This document shows positions 1 to 7,873 of a stretch of DNA of 8,613 bases, piece by piece. The notes beneath the pieces were generated by a model. It worked only from the letters and a program-made list of their open reading frames with translations. It did not search any database and was not told where the DNA came from. The position numbers and the translations under genes are program-made. This stretch comes from Candidatus Kapaibacterium sp. GTDB lineage: Bacteria > Bacteroidota > Ignavibacteria > Kapaibacteriales > UBA2268. Each line of letters opens with the position of its first letter. Positions within the stretch are counted from its first letter, which is position 1. The DNA lies in NCBI GenBank assembly GCA_938038165.1, contig CALHRB010000253.1:1-8613 (forward strand), in the 5' to 3' direction.

Positions 1-1495
1 CATTCATATTTTTCTGGCCCATATATGGCGGATTAGTTACCACAGAATGATATTTTGAAGAAAGAGTCATAAGTATATCAATAAAAGGTTTTATTTTAGT
101 GTAAATTATTTGCTCTTCAATGTCCAATTCATCTTTACTTACTTTTTCTTTTAATGTGTAATAATGTTTTTTAATTACATCAATCACATCATTTTTCAAA
201 TTAAGAATTAGAGCAGAGCCAATATTTTTACCCTGGTTTAATTCTTTTAATGCCCATTCAAGTTCATCTGCATATTGTTTTGCATCTTCGTCTAAAAACC
301 TGTAAATCTCTCCCTGCGTAAAGTTTGCTGCTTCAGGGAAGGAGTAAACATTAGGCATTATATCACTATTAAGAATATCGGGGTAGTACGAAGCAGCTTT
401 AATAAGCACGGCAAAGTTTGCAAGCTGTGCTGCTCTGTCATCAATGTCTAATCCATACAAATTGTTTTTTATAATACTTTCAACTGCATTGCGTGTGCTG
501 TAACCTTCCTCTTTATACATCTTCATAATTAAATCAAAGCCAACAACAAGTATATGTCCGGAACCCACTGCGGGATCAAGTAAAGTAAGTTGTGTAATAT
601 CATCAATAATTGGTTCTGGATTGTAGTTTTCTTTATCACTTGGCTCAACAAAATATTTCATCTCATTTCGTATGGGAGAATCAGGGTGTTTATCCAGCCA
701 GATTCTGCCTACAGTATTTTCAACCATATATTTTACAATCCACTTGGGTGTAAATATCTGTGTAACTGCAGGGATATCTTCAGGGCGTGCTTTTTTCTTT
801 TTCTTAAAGCTTGCAAACACTTCGTCTTTTTTATCAGAGATATAAAACTGGTAAAGCCACCCGATAAGCTCCACTTCTTTATAGTCTTCTTCCTCAATTG
901 CATCGCTATCATTTAATAGCTCAATAATCCCACCGCTTGAAAGAAGATTATTTGGCAGAAGAAGTTCAGTGTAGTCATCAATATGTCCAAATACTCTGTT
1001 AAGAAGTTTCTGGTTTCTGCAATAAGCTGTGAGAAGCAAAGCAAAAGCTTCTTCGTCACTATTATCAACAAGATACTGGTTTAATATTTTTTTTTCATCA
1101 TCACGCAGCTTGCCTGTATCACCTTTTCTAGCTTTGTGTAAAATAACAGGATCTTTTAATTCATCAGATACATATTCATAAACCGGGTCAATGTAGCCAT
1201 TCTTAGAAAGTATTTTAATTGCTATTAATCTATTAAACCAGGTGTAAGCAGCTTCTTCAATTATATCATCAACAGTATGTCTTGCAAGAGCAGATTTTAA
1301 GTTCTGCCATTTTTTAGGGACAGTATGATCATTATAAACCTCTCCCCGAAACATATAACCACCAGAAACAGGAGTAACATCTTCAGTTATATTACTGTGC
1401 TTATCAATTCCCCAATACGCCATTCTTTGCTGAACTCCTTTCAGCAAAATTATTCGGGCTTTCTTTGCGAAAGTTTTTATTTTGTTAGTGTTCAT
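1..1495 (-). CDS. pglX: PglX, BREX-1 adenine-specific DNA methyltransferase (N-terminal 498 residues; gene runs off left edge)
   Basis: This is the methyltransferase of the BREX system; the family transfers a methyl group from S-adenosylmethionine to N6 of adenine in a specific host site and so marks self DNA. The reading frame is open from the ATG at 1495-1493 to the left edge, giving 498 residues of a protein usually about 1,100-1,200 long, so the specificity half is missing here. The N-terminus opens MNTNKIKTFA, and a WFNRLIAIK stretch near residues 86-94 is typical of the family. FTPKWIVKYMVEN (248-260) precedes the SAM-binding motif I, DPAVGSGH (307-314). LYGLDIDDRAAQLA (346-359) is the acidic motif that contacts SAM, and NPPY (488-491) is the catalytic motif IV of N6-adenine enzymes. 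All key residues present are intact. It starts 15 bases after the Lit-like gene, with no Shine-Dalgarno sequence (leader GTTATTTAT), so it is probably the fifth gene of one transcript. Confidence 0.97.
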   Translation of the reverse strand, partial: MNTNKIKTFAKKARIILLKGVQQRMAYWGIDKHSNITEDVTPVSGGYMFRGEVYNDHTVPKKWQNLKSALARHTVDDIIEEAAYTWFNRLIAIKILSKNGYIDPVYEYVSDELKDPVILHKARKGDTGKLRDDEKKILNQYLVDNSDEEAFALLLTAYCRNQKLLNRVFGHIDDYTELLLPNNLLSSGGIIELLNDSDAIEEEDYKEVELIGWLYQFYISDKKDEVFASFKKKKKARPEDIPAVTQIFTPKWIVKYMVENTVGRIWLDKHPDSPIRNEMKYFVEPSDKENYNPEPIIDDITQLTLLDPAVGSGHILVVGFDLIMKMYKEEGYSTRNAVESIIKNNLYGLDIDDRAAQLANFAVLIKAASYYPDILNSDIMPNVYSFPEAANFTQGEIYRFLDEDAKQYADELEWALKELNQGKNIGSALILNLKNDVIDVIKKHYYTLKEKVSKDELDIEEQIIYTKIKPFIDILMTLSSKYHSVVTNPPYMGQKNMN

Positions 1496-1510
1496 ATAAA
1501 TAACATTATT

Positions 1511-2452
1511 TTAACTAGGCCTTTTTATTGCAGCTACATTGACTAATATCTTTTCATATAATTCCTTAAAACAACTAACTTCTTTTGGTAATTCAAATTG
1601 GATATTATAATGAATAGACCATAAAATAAATGATAAAGTTGCGATACCCGATTCATCACTTAAGTCATTCAATTCCATTTGAGAAAGTATTTTTGATAAT
1701 CTTTCATCAGGGTCAGGATGTTCATTACCACCCTCCAGTGAATTATCAAAAAAAATTATGGAAGTTAATGCTGCAATTACACCCACACGGAATGACCACC
1801 CCTTTTCACTGCCAAAATTTTGTTTTATCAAACCAAAAGCATAATCATCAGAATTGAACTCGTCCTTTTTTAATTGATCTTTACTTGATACTTGATCTAA
1901 ATGACCAAAATAATGATGAGAATACTCGTGAATAAGAATAAACGTTAATGCTGCTACATATATGCTGTTAGTTTTTTCAATGTATAATTTTTCAAATTCA
2001 GCATACTTTTCAGGGTTGGGTAATTCATAAAAAACGGTGTCGCTATAATCTTTATATAGGGATACCCCCGTTTGGAATACTGCAATAGCTCGTTTAACAA
2101 AAATATCTTCAACATTTATTCTTCCACTAAATGTTTTCATCAACACTGGTAGTTTTATGCTTTTATCAAATATTACCATTAGTGCATAGCAAAGCGTCCA
2201 TAAAAACTGGTTGTAAGTTTCATATAAATGGATGCTCTTATTTCTATCAATATAAGAAGATGAGGTTATCTTCGATTTTTCAATATGATATTTTATACCA
2301 GCATTTAGACCGCTATTTTCAACTTCATATTTTAGATCGTCAAGAAAATCAGGTTTCACTTTTTCAAACCAATCAATAATATTATATTCTAATACTCTAA
2401 TTGGTAAATATCCTTTATGTGTTAATGGATTATAAGTGTCGTATGAATTCAT
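1511..2452 (-). CDS. Lit-like HEXXH zinc metallopeptidase (peptidase U49-type) embedded in the BREX operon
   Basis: A 313-residue protein that looks like a zinc-dependent protease related to the E. coli phage-exclusion protein Lit (about 297 residues), which cleaves EF-Tu when triggered by a T4 head-protein peptide. Seen directly: a hydrophobic helix leads into HEYSHHYFGH (residues 175-184), where H175, E176 and H179 form HEXXH. EFNSD (198-202) supplies the expected glutamate ligand, 18 residues after the second histidine, in an ExxxD pattern as in gluzincins. HPDPDERL (245-252) resembles the HPxxxxRI motif of M48-type peptidases. HEXXH lies at about the same relative position as in Lit. There is no signal peptide. 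The segment VGVIAALTSIIFF (223-235) is hydrophobic but could be a buried helix. The ATG at 2452 lies 19 bases after the brxC stop, and pglX follows after 15 bases, so it is probably co-transcribed with BREX. The Lit assignment rests on motif layout and length, and the target is unknown. An M48-like or other zincin with a different role is possible. Confidence 0.78.
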   Translation of the reverse strand: MNSYDTYNPLTHKGYLPIRVLEYNIIDWFEKVKPDFLDDLKYEVENSGLNAGIKYHIEKSKITSSSYIDRNKSIHLYETYNQFLWTLCYALMVIFDKSIKLPVLMKTFSGRINVEDIFVKRAIAVFQTGVSLYKDYSDTVFYELPNPEKYAEFEKLYIEKTNSIYVAALTFILIHEYSHHYFGHLDQVSSKDQLKKDEFNSDDYAFGLIKQNFGSEKGWSFRVGVIAALTSIIFFDNSLEGGNEHPDPDERLSKILSQMELNDLSDESGIATLSFILWSIHYNIQFELPKEVSCFKELYEKILVNVAAIKRPS

Positions 2453-2471
2453 CCGTTAGAATGATAATTAT

Positions 2472-5400
2472 TTACTTTATAATTATTATTTTATTTTCTT
2501 TTAGTTGTGCAAGGAGTCTTTTCTTCAATTCTCCCAGGTACTTGTCAAGCTGCTCTTCATTTTCGATTACAGTCGATAAGTCATCAATAACAATGGTATT
2601 CTTTTCTTTTTTCCCTTCCTTCTTTGCTTTATAAGAAAGTATTGACTGAATACTCTTTGCTCTGAAATCACCAGCCTGAGAAATGAGAAGTTTAAGATTG
2701 GATACATTCTTCTCACCATCAATTACTTTTAATTTAGACTCTTTTGGCTGATACAACATATCAGGTTCTTTTATACCCTGCTGCTTAAGCTGCTCTTCTA
2801 AATCTTTGTAAATTTCATCATAAGTTTTCTCAGCGTCCTTCTTAAGTTTATCAACTAGTAATTTTATACTTTTTGAAAGCTCTTTGTATATGGCACTTAC
2901 GTACGGAAACTTGTCTCCGGGCATATCATCCTTGGCAAAATATTCTTTGAGTATCTCACTTTTCTTTTCCTCAGCTTCATCAAGAGAATCAAAGTTGATT
3001 TGATTTTCAAGAGTAAAATCTCTTATTGCGATGTATCTGTCAAAGTGATCATTCAGGAAGTCTTCCACTGCTTTGCAATTATCGTGATAACCTTTGAATT
3101 CTTCCTCAAATTTCACTAAATGATCAAACAATGCTTTTGGATCACGAATATCTATAATTTTTTGCAGCACTTTAGTGAAAGTATTAAAATGTTTACCAAA
3201 TGGTAGATTTGAGTGATCATCAATCAGTTTAGAATAATGATCCTTTTTGACTTCAGCATTTTTCTTAATCTCATCAACCAAAGCGAGTAAATCACTATCT
3301 TCTTTCAGATCCTGATTAAAGATTTTCCTAAATGCTTTTTTAACTTCCCTTATTTTATCCTTTCCAATCTCTTCCTGAGCTTTGATTACTATCGCCTGGC
3401 GTTCATTCTGTTTAACAGCTTTATCAACAAATGTATTTATATCAATTAGATCGCCTCTCCACTCAAATTTTCTTTTACCTTTTTTGAAAAGTTTTATGAG
3501 AACATCCATAGTTGCGGTATCTTTCCAACCATATGGTGGTTTCTGAAACTGCGATGTTACATCAGAAACAGTAATATAATCACCAAGATTGTCTATATAT
3601 GAATTAACCAGTATTTCCGCTTCTGTTAATCCGGTCTCGATGGAAAGCTGGTGATCAGATGCTGATTTTTTCAGGTCATCATTTGATTTGGCATAAGAAT
3701 TTGCAAGATGGTTTTTCTTATAAATCTCCGAAAGATGTTTCTCAACGGCACTATCAAATCTTTCGGAAGGTGTTGAACCGGTAAGATCGGTAGACTTAAT
3801 AACCTGCTGATTGGAAATAAACGGAGTAGTATTAAATTTTTCATTGAACCTTTTTCTTAGATCTTCTGCAAGCTTATTGGCTTGATAACGAAACTTTTCC
3901 ATTGCTTTTCTACGTGTTCCTGTTGCAGAATCTGCATTTAATCGAATAAATTTTTCAGTTTTAGCAAACTGTTCAAAATCTTTTCTGAATAAATTGTCTT
4001 TACTAAACCAATCATTAACACAGCAGACTAGATCATTCTTGTTTGTGCTCAATGCTTTACCAGTTGGTTCTGTTTTATCGAATACAGAAATAATTACATT
4101 TATATCCCCGCTGCGATAGATTTCTTTATCGTCAATTTTCAACGCCAAAGTAAAATTATTATTTCCAAACGAAGGCTTCCTTTGAAAATTGATACATTTT
4201 TCGATGATATCAGAGTTAAAATAGGTGAGACGGTCATCCAGAGTAATTGTTGTGTTGTTAATTTGCTTTGCTATGTCTATTTCATCTTCTTTATAGAAAT
4301 TATATCTGTCATCTTCTTTATAAATTACAGTTTTCTCAACCAAAAGATCCAATATCTTCTGTATTTTATTCTGAAGATCAAGTCTATTCACATCAGCTTT
4401 ATCAAGTAAAAGCAAAGTGAGATTATCAATGTTTGGGGGAAAGGTTAATTTTTTAGTATCAGTAATATTAGATATCATAAATAACGTATAGACAACTTTT
4501 CCAGCAAACTTATCTTTTCTTATTTCATCAATACTTAGTGCAGGTTCTAATATTTTATTTGCGTGGTGAGTAATGTTACTCTTTAATTGATCATTAAAAA
4601 AAGCATCGAAAGTAACAAATAAACCAACCTCGACATCCTTAAATAGTTTTGCAGTGAAATGAGTTATGCCAAGAATTGATCTCTCATTATCTTTTATTTC
4701 TTTAATTACATAGCCAAGGTTTGCAAAATTTTCAAATACATCTGATATCAATTTGAACTGATATGGAACAAACGGATATGAAAGGACGAATTCATCCCTA
4801 TCTTTAAAGCCTCTATAACGGTCGTGATCAAAAATAAACTGATTTTCAATTTCTTCTTTATTCTTTTTATAAAAGTCAGAAAGTACCTTTATTCCCTCAG
4901 AATTCTTATCAAGCAATCTTTTTTGAGTTATGTATGTTGTATCCTGACTTTCAAGAGATATTCTGGTTTCAAACCTTCCAAGAATTTTACCGAAGTCCTC
5001 ATTACCATTCTGGGTTCCAGTAACAAAGTCTTCAAGTGTTTGCTGTGCTGTGCAAGTCAACCATATTTTATTATCACACTTTGAACCTATCTCTTCAATA
5101 ATAGTCTGAAGATTTAATAACAGATTGGTGTTTGTTCCTATGTATTGACTAATTTCATCGACCAAAAATATCAATCTATAGTTATCAGGTTTAGTGGACA
5201 GGAATTCAACAAATTCTGGAATAAGGTGATCTGAAATTGTAATATCATCTGGTTTTTTTAGTTTATCCCTTAAGAAATCCACATCCAGTGAATTATCAAG
5301 TTCTTTTGCAATTTTTAAGACATCATTAAGTTTTAATGATGCAATTTGCGAAGCTTTAGTTTCCCAATCAGCTTTTAATTTTTCTTTAATTTGTTTCTTA

Positions 5401-5954
5401 AACTTATCAAAAAAACCTTCCTGATCAAGATGCTTTTCAAGCAATAAAGCTAAAGGTATATTAGTGCTATTGTATCCTCTAAAAGCATTAAACTGGTTTA
5501 AGAATATTTTGGTAATCTTTTCCTTTTCATCTCTTTGTCCGGATACAGCATCTATGTTAAATATAATAGTATCTGGTTTCACATCTTTTAGTTTCTTTTG
5601 AAGACTTTTAATATTTCCAAGTGATGCTTCGGAAAGAATATCACTACTTAATTTTACTTGATCTAAATAATGTTCAAAAGCTTTATCAGAATATTTAGGA
5701 CTGAGGCAGTAAAAAATATATTTGATAAAATGTGATTTACCTGATCCATAAAAACCGTTTATCCAAATACCTGTTTTATCTTGTTTATTATTGATAAGGT
5801 TATTCAGATACTTATACAAGTTCTCAATGATGGTTTGAGTAAAAACATACTCATCGATTTCCGATTTCACGGTTTCCTCATCCTGTTTGCTTACTACGAC
5901 AGCAGGATTGATTTGTCTCTCAATATTTTTAAGAAATAAATCTTTAATTTTCAT
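2472..5954 (-). CDS. brxC: BrxC, large P-loop ATPase of BREX
   Basis: A 1,160-residue cytoplasmic ATPase matching BrxC (also called PglY-like), a core protein of type 1 BREX needed for phage exclusion and, in tested systems, for methylation. The start MKIKDLFLKNIERQINPAV is the usual family opening. Walker A is GFYGSGKSH (67-75, with K73 and S74). Walker B is LIFLVDEIS (261-269, with D266 and E267). IWLTCTAQQTLEDF (297-310) is the sensor-like strand, and GRFETRISL (326-334) contains candidate arginine fingers. YPFVPYQF (393-400) is a conserved BrxC-type signature. The rest is mostly helical and highly charged, with a probable coiled coil around 1036-1060 and a final helix ending in IIIIK. Length is normal (family about 1,200) and no frame is broken. 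It starts 7 bases after brxB stops, with only a weak AAGTGAG upstream, so translation is probably coupled to brxB. Confidence 0.97.
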   Translation of the reverse strand: MKIKDLFLKNIERQINPAVVVSKQDEETVKSEIDEYVFTQTIIENLYKYLNNLINNKQDKTGIWINGFYGSGKSHFIKYIFYCLSPKYSDKAFEHYLDQVKLSSDILSEASLGNIKSLQKKLKDVKPDTIIFNIDAVSGQRDEKEKITKIFLNQFNAFRGYNSTNIPLALLLEKHLDQEGFFDKFKKQIKEKLKADWETKASQIASLKLNDVLKIAKELDNSLDVDFLRDKLKKPDDITISDHLIPEFVEFLSTKPDNYRLIFLVDEISQYIGTNTNLLLNLQTIIEEIGSKCDNKIWLTCTAQQTLEDFVTGTQNGNEDFGKILGRFETRISLESQDTTYITQKRLLDKNSEGIKVLSDFYKKNKEEIENQFIFDHDRYRGFKDRDEFVLSYPFVPYQFKLISDVFENFANLGYVIKEIKDNERSILGITHFTAKLFKDVEVGLFVTFDAFFNDQLKSNITHHANKILEPALSIDEIRKDKFAGKVVYTLFMISNITDTKKLTFPPNIDNLTLLLLDKADVNRLDLQNKIQKILDLLVEKTVIYKEDDRYNFYKEDEIDIAKQINNTTITLDDRLTYFNSDIIEKCINFQRKPSFGNNNFTLALKIDDKEIYRSGDINVIISVFDKTEPTGKALSTNKNDLVCCVNDWFSKDNLFRKDFEQFAKTEKFIRLNADSATGTRRKAMEKFRYQANKLAEDLRKRFNEKFNTTPFISNQQVIKSTDLTGSTPSERFDSAVEKHLSEIYKKNHLANSYAKSNDDLKKSASDHQLSIETGLTEAEILVNSYIDNLGDYITVSDVTSQFQKPPYGWKDTATMDVLIKLFKKGKRKFEWRGDLIDINTFVDKAVKQNERQAIVIKAQEEIGKDKIREVKKAFRKIFNQDLKEDSDLLALVDEIKKNAEVKKDHYSKLIDDHSNLPFGKHFNTFTKVLQKIIDIRDPKALFDHLVKFEEEFKGYHDNCKAVEDFLNDHFDRYIAIRDFTLENQINFDSLDEAEEKKSEILKEYFAKDDMPGDKFPYVSAIYKELSKSIKLLVDKLKKDAEKTYDEIYKDLEEQLKQQGIKEPDMLYQPKESKLKVIDGEKNVSNLKLLISQAGDFRAKSIQSILSYKAKKEGKKEKNTIVIDDLSTVIENEEQLDKYLGELKKRLLAQLKENKIIIIK

Positions 5955-5961
5955 AATTAAC

Positions 5962-6561
5962 TCACTTATTTAATAAAGATGCTCTGTAAACTGTTTCGTG
6001 GTTGATTTCATTAAAAAGATAAAAGTGATTGTTTTCATATTTACCCGGATAGAATACAACAATTTTGTAACCACCACCGCAAACGAACTCTTCAAATCTT
6101 TTTAGGAATTCACTTGCTCGCAGGTAGGGGAATATTGAGCCAAAGCCGTGAACAAGTACATAGACTTTTTTGAATTTACTTGGCAATTGGAAATGGATTC
6201 GGATTTTTTCATCAATACGTTTCAAAAATTCGATGCTATCAGCTGTTTGTTTAAGGTTTTCGGTAGCTTCTTCAGCACTTTCTTCTTTTTCCTGCTGTAC
6301 GAATAAATCAAACAAAGAATCGTCTCCTAATTTCTCAGTCTTTAGGTAGTTTATAAACTCATCATAAATATTTATTACCATACATTCCTGAAAAATATCC
6401 GGACGAATTAGTCTTTCTTTTAGTTCAACTATTTCTTTTCTAATTTGATATTCCTGAATCGGTTCGTAGCAATATATATAGGCAGGGAAGAATAAATTTC
6501 CAGTCTCGTGGTTTTGGAATTCTCGTTTTGAAAGTTCCTCAAATAAATCAGATAGTTTCAT
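5962..6561 (-). CDS. brxB: BrxB, BREX core protein (DUF1788)
   Basis: A 199-residue protein of the BrxB/DUF1788 family, a small core component of type 1 BREX whose biochemical role is not settled. Supporting motifs are PAYIYCYEPIQEYQIRKE (26-43), VLVHGFGSIFPYLRASEFL (135-153), VVFYPGKYENNHFYLF (168-183) and, at the C-terminus, NHETVYRASLLNK, which corresponds to the family's ending around a conserved YRA. The frame is open further upstream to an ATG at 6621, giving 219 residues. I prefer the ATG at 6561 because MKLSDLFEEL is the typical family N-terminus, because it overlaps the brxA stop as ATGA, and because a GGGAAA stretch lies just upstream. The extra 20 residues would be a translation of brxA coding sequence. 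Residues 91-108 are acidic and low in complexity, probably a flexible linker. Confidence 0.95.
   Translation of the reverse strand: MKLSDLFEELSKREFQNHETGNLFFPAYIYCYEPIQEYQIRKEIVELKERLIRPDIFQECMVINIYDEFINYLKTEKLGDDSLFDLFVQQEKEESAEEATENLKQTADSIEFLKRIDEKIRIHFQLPSKFKKVYVLVHGFGSIFPYLRASEFLKRFEEFVCGGGYKIVVFYPGKYENNHFYLFNEINHETVYRASLLNK
6558..6561 (-). promoter_or_regulatory. ATGA start/stop overlap coupling brxA and brxB translation
   Basis: The brxA stop TGA (6560-6558) and the brxB start ATG (6561-6559) share bases in a 4-base ATGA. This arrangement commonly lets ribosomes that finish one gene reinitiate on the next. It also settles the brxB start codon. Confidence 0.85.
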
Positions 6562-7166
6562 AATTTCCCGATAATTCTTTCCCGTTGTTCTCTGTTGAGC
6601 AATGCATAATCTAAAAACCACGGATCACCAAGCTGGACAAAAAATTTCCAGAAATGATCTGCTGATTCAAGTGGTTTTAATTGATTGTTTACAAGTAAAC
6701 CTGCTTCTTTCATTATTCTTTTTATTACTTGTATAACTTTCTCTCTTGTCGATTCAGACCAGTCTTCAATTTCAGGATGTTCAGAAGATTTCTTATCAAG
6801 GAACACCTCAATTTCTCGGTCTGCAATATCTAATTTTAAGCTCTTCCATTTATCAATAATTACATCTTTTACAAAATCGGAAAGAATTGGATATGTCTTT
6901 ACCACTACATAAAACAGTAAAATTTTTTTATCTTTTAGAGAGGCATTTGCAAATTTTCCCCATAACGATTTATTAACCTTTCTAGCTCTTAATCTTATTT
7001 CTTGCAAGACTCTTTTTCTTGCGGACTCAGAGTTAATTTTTATAATATTTTTCTTAATTATTTCTTCTTTTTTCAATTCTAATTCATCATTTAAGATATA
7101 TTTTAGTATACGATTTGTTTCATCTAATAATAATGAACCAGCTGTAAATGAGACTGAATATTTCAT
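6558..7166 (-). CDS. brxA: BrxA, BREX core protein (DUF1819)
   Basis: A 202-residue protein of the BrxA/DUF1819 family, the usual first gene of type 1 BREX. Studied members are small helical proteins reported to bind DNA; the exact role is unclear. Family features seen here are the N-terminus SVSFTAGSLLLDETNRI (4-20), with the conserved SFTAG start. NIIKINSESARKRVLQEIRLR (40-60) is the basic helix region, and FWKFFVQLGDPWFLDYALL (172-190) lies near the C-terminus. Length is normal. ATG at 7166 is chosen because the SFTAG motif sits at residues 6-10 as expected. No Shine-Dalgarno sequence is visible; the leader ends TTTAAATTAG before ATG. It is the first gene of the operon: about 480 bases without a gene lie upstream, and its TGA overlaps the brxB ATG. 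Confidence 0.95.
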   Translation of the reverse strand: MKYSVSFTAGSLLLDETNRILKYILNDELELKKEEIIKKNIIKINSESARKRVLQEIRLRARKVNKSLWGKFANASLKDKKILLFYVVVKTYPILSDFVKDVIIDKWKSLKLDIADREIEVFLDKKSSEHPEIEDWSESTREKVIQVIKRIMKEAGLLVNNQLKPLESADHFWKFFVQLGDPWFLDYALLNREQRERIIGKL

Positions 7167-7648
7167 CTAATTTAAAGATTGTAACTATTCAATAAATAAA
7201 TTTTTGTTTGTTTTTAACAAAATACTAATAAAATCACAGATTATCTCATTTATGTTTATTTTGATTTATTAATGTCCTCACTACTAAAGTGCATAAATTT
7301 CTTTATTTTGGAATTACAGTTCTTTGTTTTTTCTACGACAAAAGTATATCAAATTTTTAATGAAACTTATCTGCTAAATTTAACGATTATGAGATTATTA
7401 TTTTCTTGCTGATTTGATCCGTGTATAAAATATTTGAGTAAACTGATCAATAAATTAAAGTCGTTGAAACCACTAGATTTGTAGCTTTATAACTAACTAA
7501 AGAATTAAACTTACCTAATAATTTTTCATCTCAAAATTAATAAAACATAGAAAAAGAGAAGAAATTTTAATTACTAACTATCGGATGTTAAATAAAAACT
7601 CAGAGTTTTATTCAGAAAATTATTATTTTTTGCCTATTTTCTACTTTT
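7167..7648. other. AT-rich region without a gene, upstream of brxA
   Basis: About 480 bases, very rich in A and T, with frequent stops in the frames I read. It should contain the BREX operon promoter. I see no tRNA-like cloverleaf, riboswitch or CRISPR pattern. An imperfect inverted repeat at 7591-7612 (AATAAAAACTC, then GAGTTTTATT) is AT-rich and has almost no loop. It is a weak candidate for an operator rather than a terminator. Confidence 0.6.
7339..7346 (-). promoter_or_regulatory. Possible -7 promoter element (TAnnTTTG) upstream of brxA
   Basis: On the minus strand the bases read TACTTTTG, an exact match to the Bacteroidota housekeeping -7 consensus TAnnTTTG, about 170 bases upstream of brxA. 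It overlaps TATACT, which would also serve as a sigma-70-like -10. No convincing -33 TTTG or -35 box sits at the right distance. In DNA this AT-rich the match could be chance, and the host phylum is only inferred. A second weak candidate, TACAAT at 7183-7178, lies closer to brxA but also lacks an upstream box. Confidence 0.18.
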
Positions 7649-7873
7649 CTACAATATGGGTGTAGGATCAGCTCTACCTCCTTTTGGAAATAATTTGTAA
7701 ATCCATTCTCTAAGCTTAAGTTTTATTATTATTTCTTCGATTAACGGCAAGCCGATACAGTTGCTAAGTCTTTCTTTACTGCGGCTAACTTTGAAGCGTT
7801 TTAGGGGCCTCATTTTACAATGTATTTTTCTTTGAAAATTTAATTCACCAATCAGATGAAATTTATTTTTCAA
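7649..7873 (-). pseudogene. Probable transposase N-terminal fragment (IS1380-like), truncated
   Basis: A short minus-strand frame of 74 codons opening with TTG at 7873, or 54 codons from the more credible ATG at 7813, ending in TAG at 7651. The segment RFKVSRSKERLSNCIGLPLI, continuing into two basic and hydrophobic helices and LFPKGG, resembles the opening of IS1380-type transposases. There, a KxxxExLTxxxGL-like segment precedes a helix pair and a glycine-rich turn. The catalytic DDE region is absent. After about GGRADPTPIL the frame stops and the DNA becomes gene-free, so this would be a truncated remnant. The similarity is judged by eye and is weak; an unrelated chance frame cannot be excluded. 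Confidence 0.33.

Noticed and set aside
590..916. Plus-strand open frame of 108 codons
   Set aside because: It lies wholly antisense to pglX, which has clear methyltransferase motifs. Its translation is rich in Phe, Cys and Ile with no recognisable domain, as expected of an antisense shadow in AT-rich DNA.
1325..5084. Several plus-strand open frames of 73-86 codons (for example 1325-1546, 4182-4409, 4824-5084)
   Set aside because: Nearly all of each lies antisense to pglX, the Lit-like gene or brxC; they show no motifs, no ribosome binding sites and a composition typical of shadows.
5962..6621. Longer brxB reading frame starting at ATG 6621 (219 residues)
   Set aside because: The first 20 residues lie inside brxA coding sequence and do not resemble the family N-terminus. 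The ATG at 6561 forms an ATGA overlap with the brxA stop.
6685..6912. Plus-strand open frame of 75 codons antisense to brxA
   Set aside because: brxA is clearly coding on the other strand, and the antisense product has no recognisable feature.
7591..7612. Inverted repeat AATAAAAACTC / GAGTTTTATT as a transcription terminator
   Set aside because: The stem is almost all A-T, imperfect, and its arms nearly touch, leaving no proper loop. No gene ends close enough to need it.
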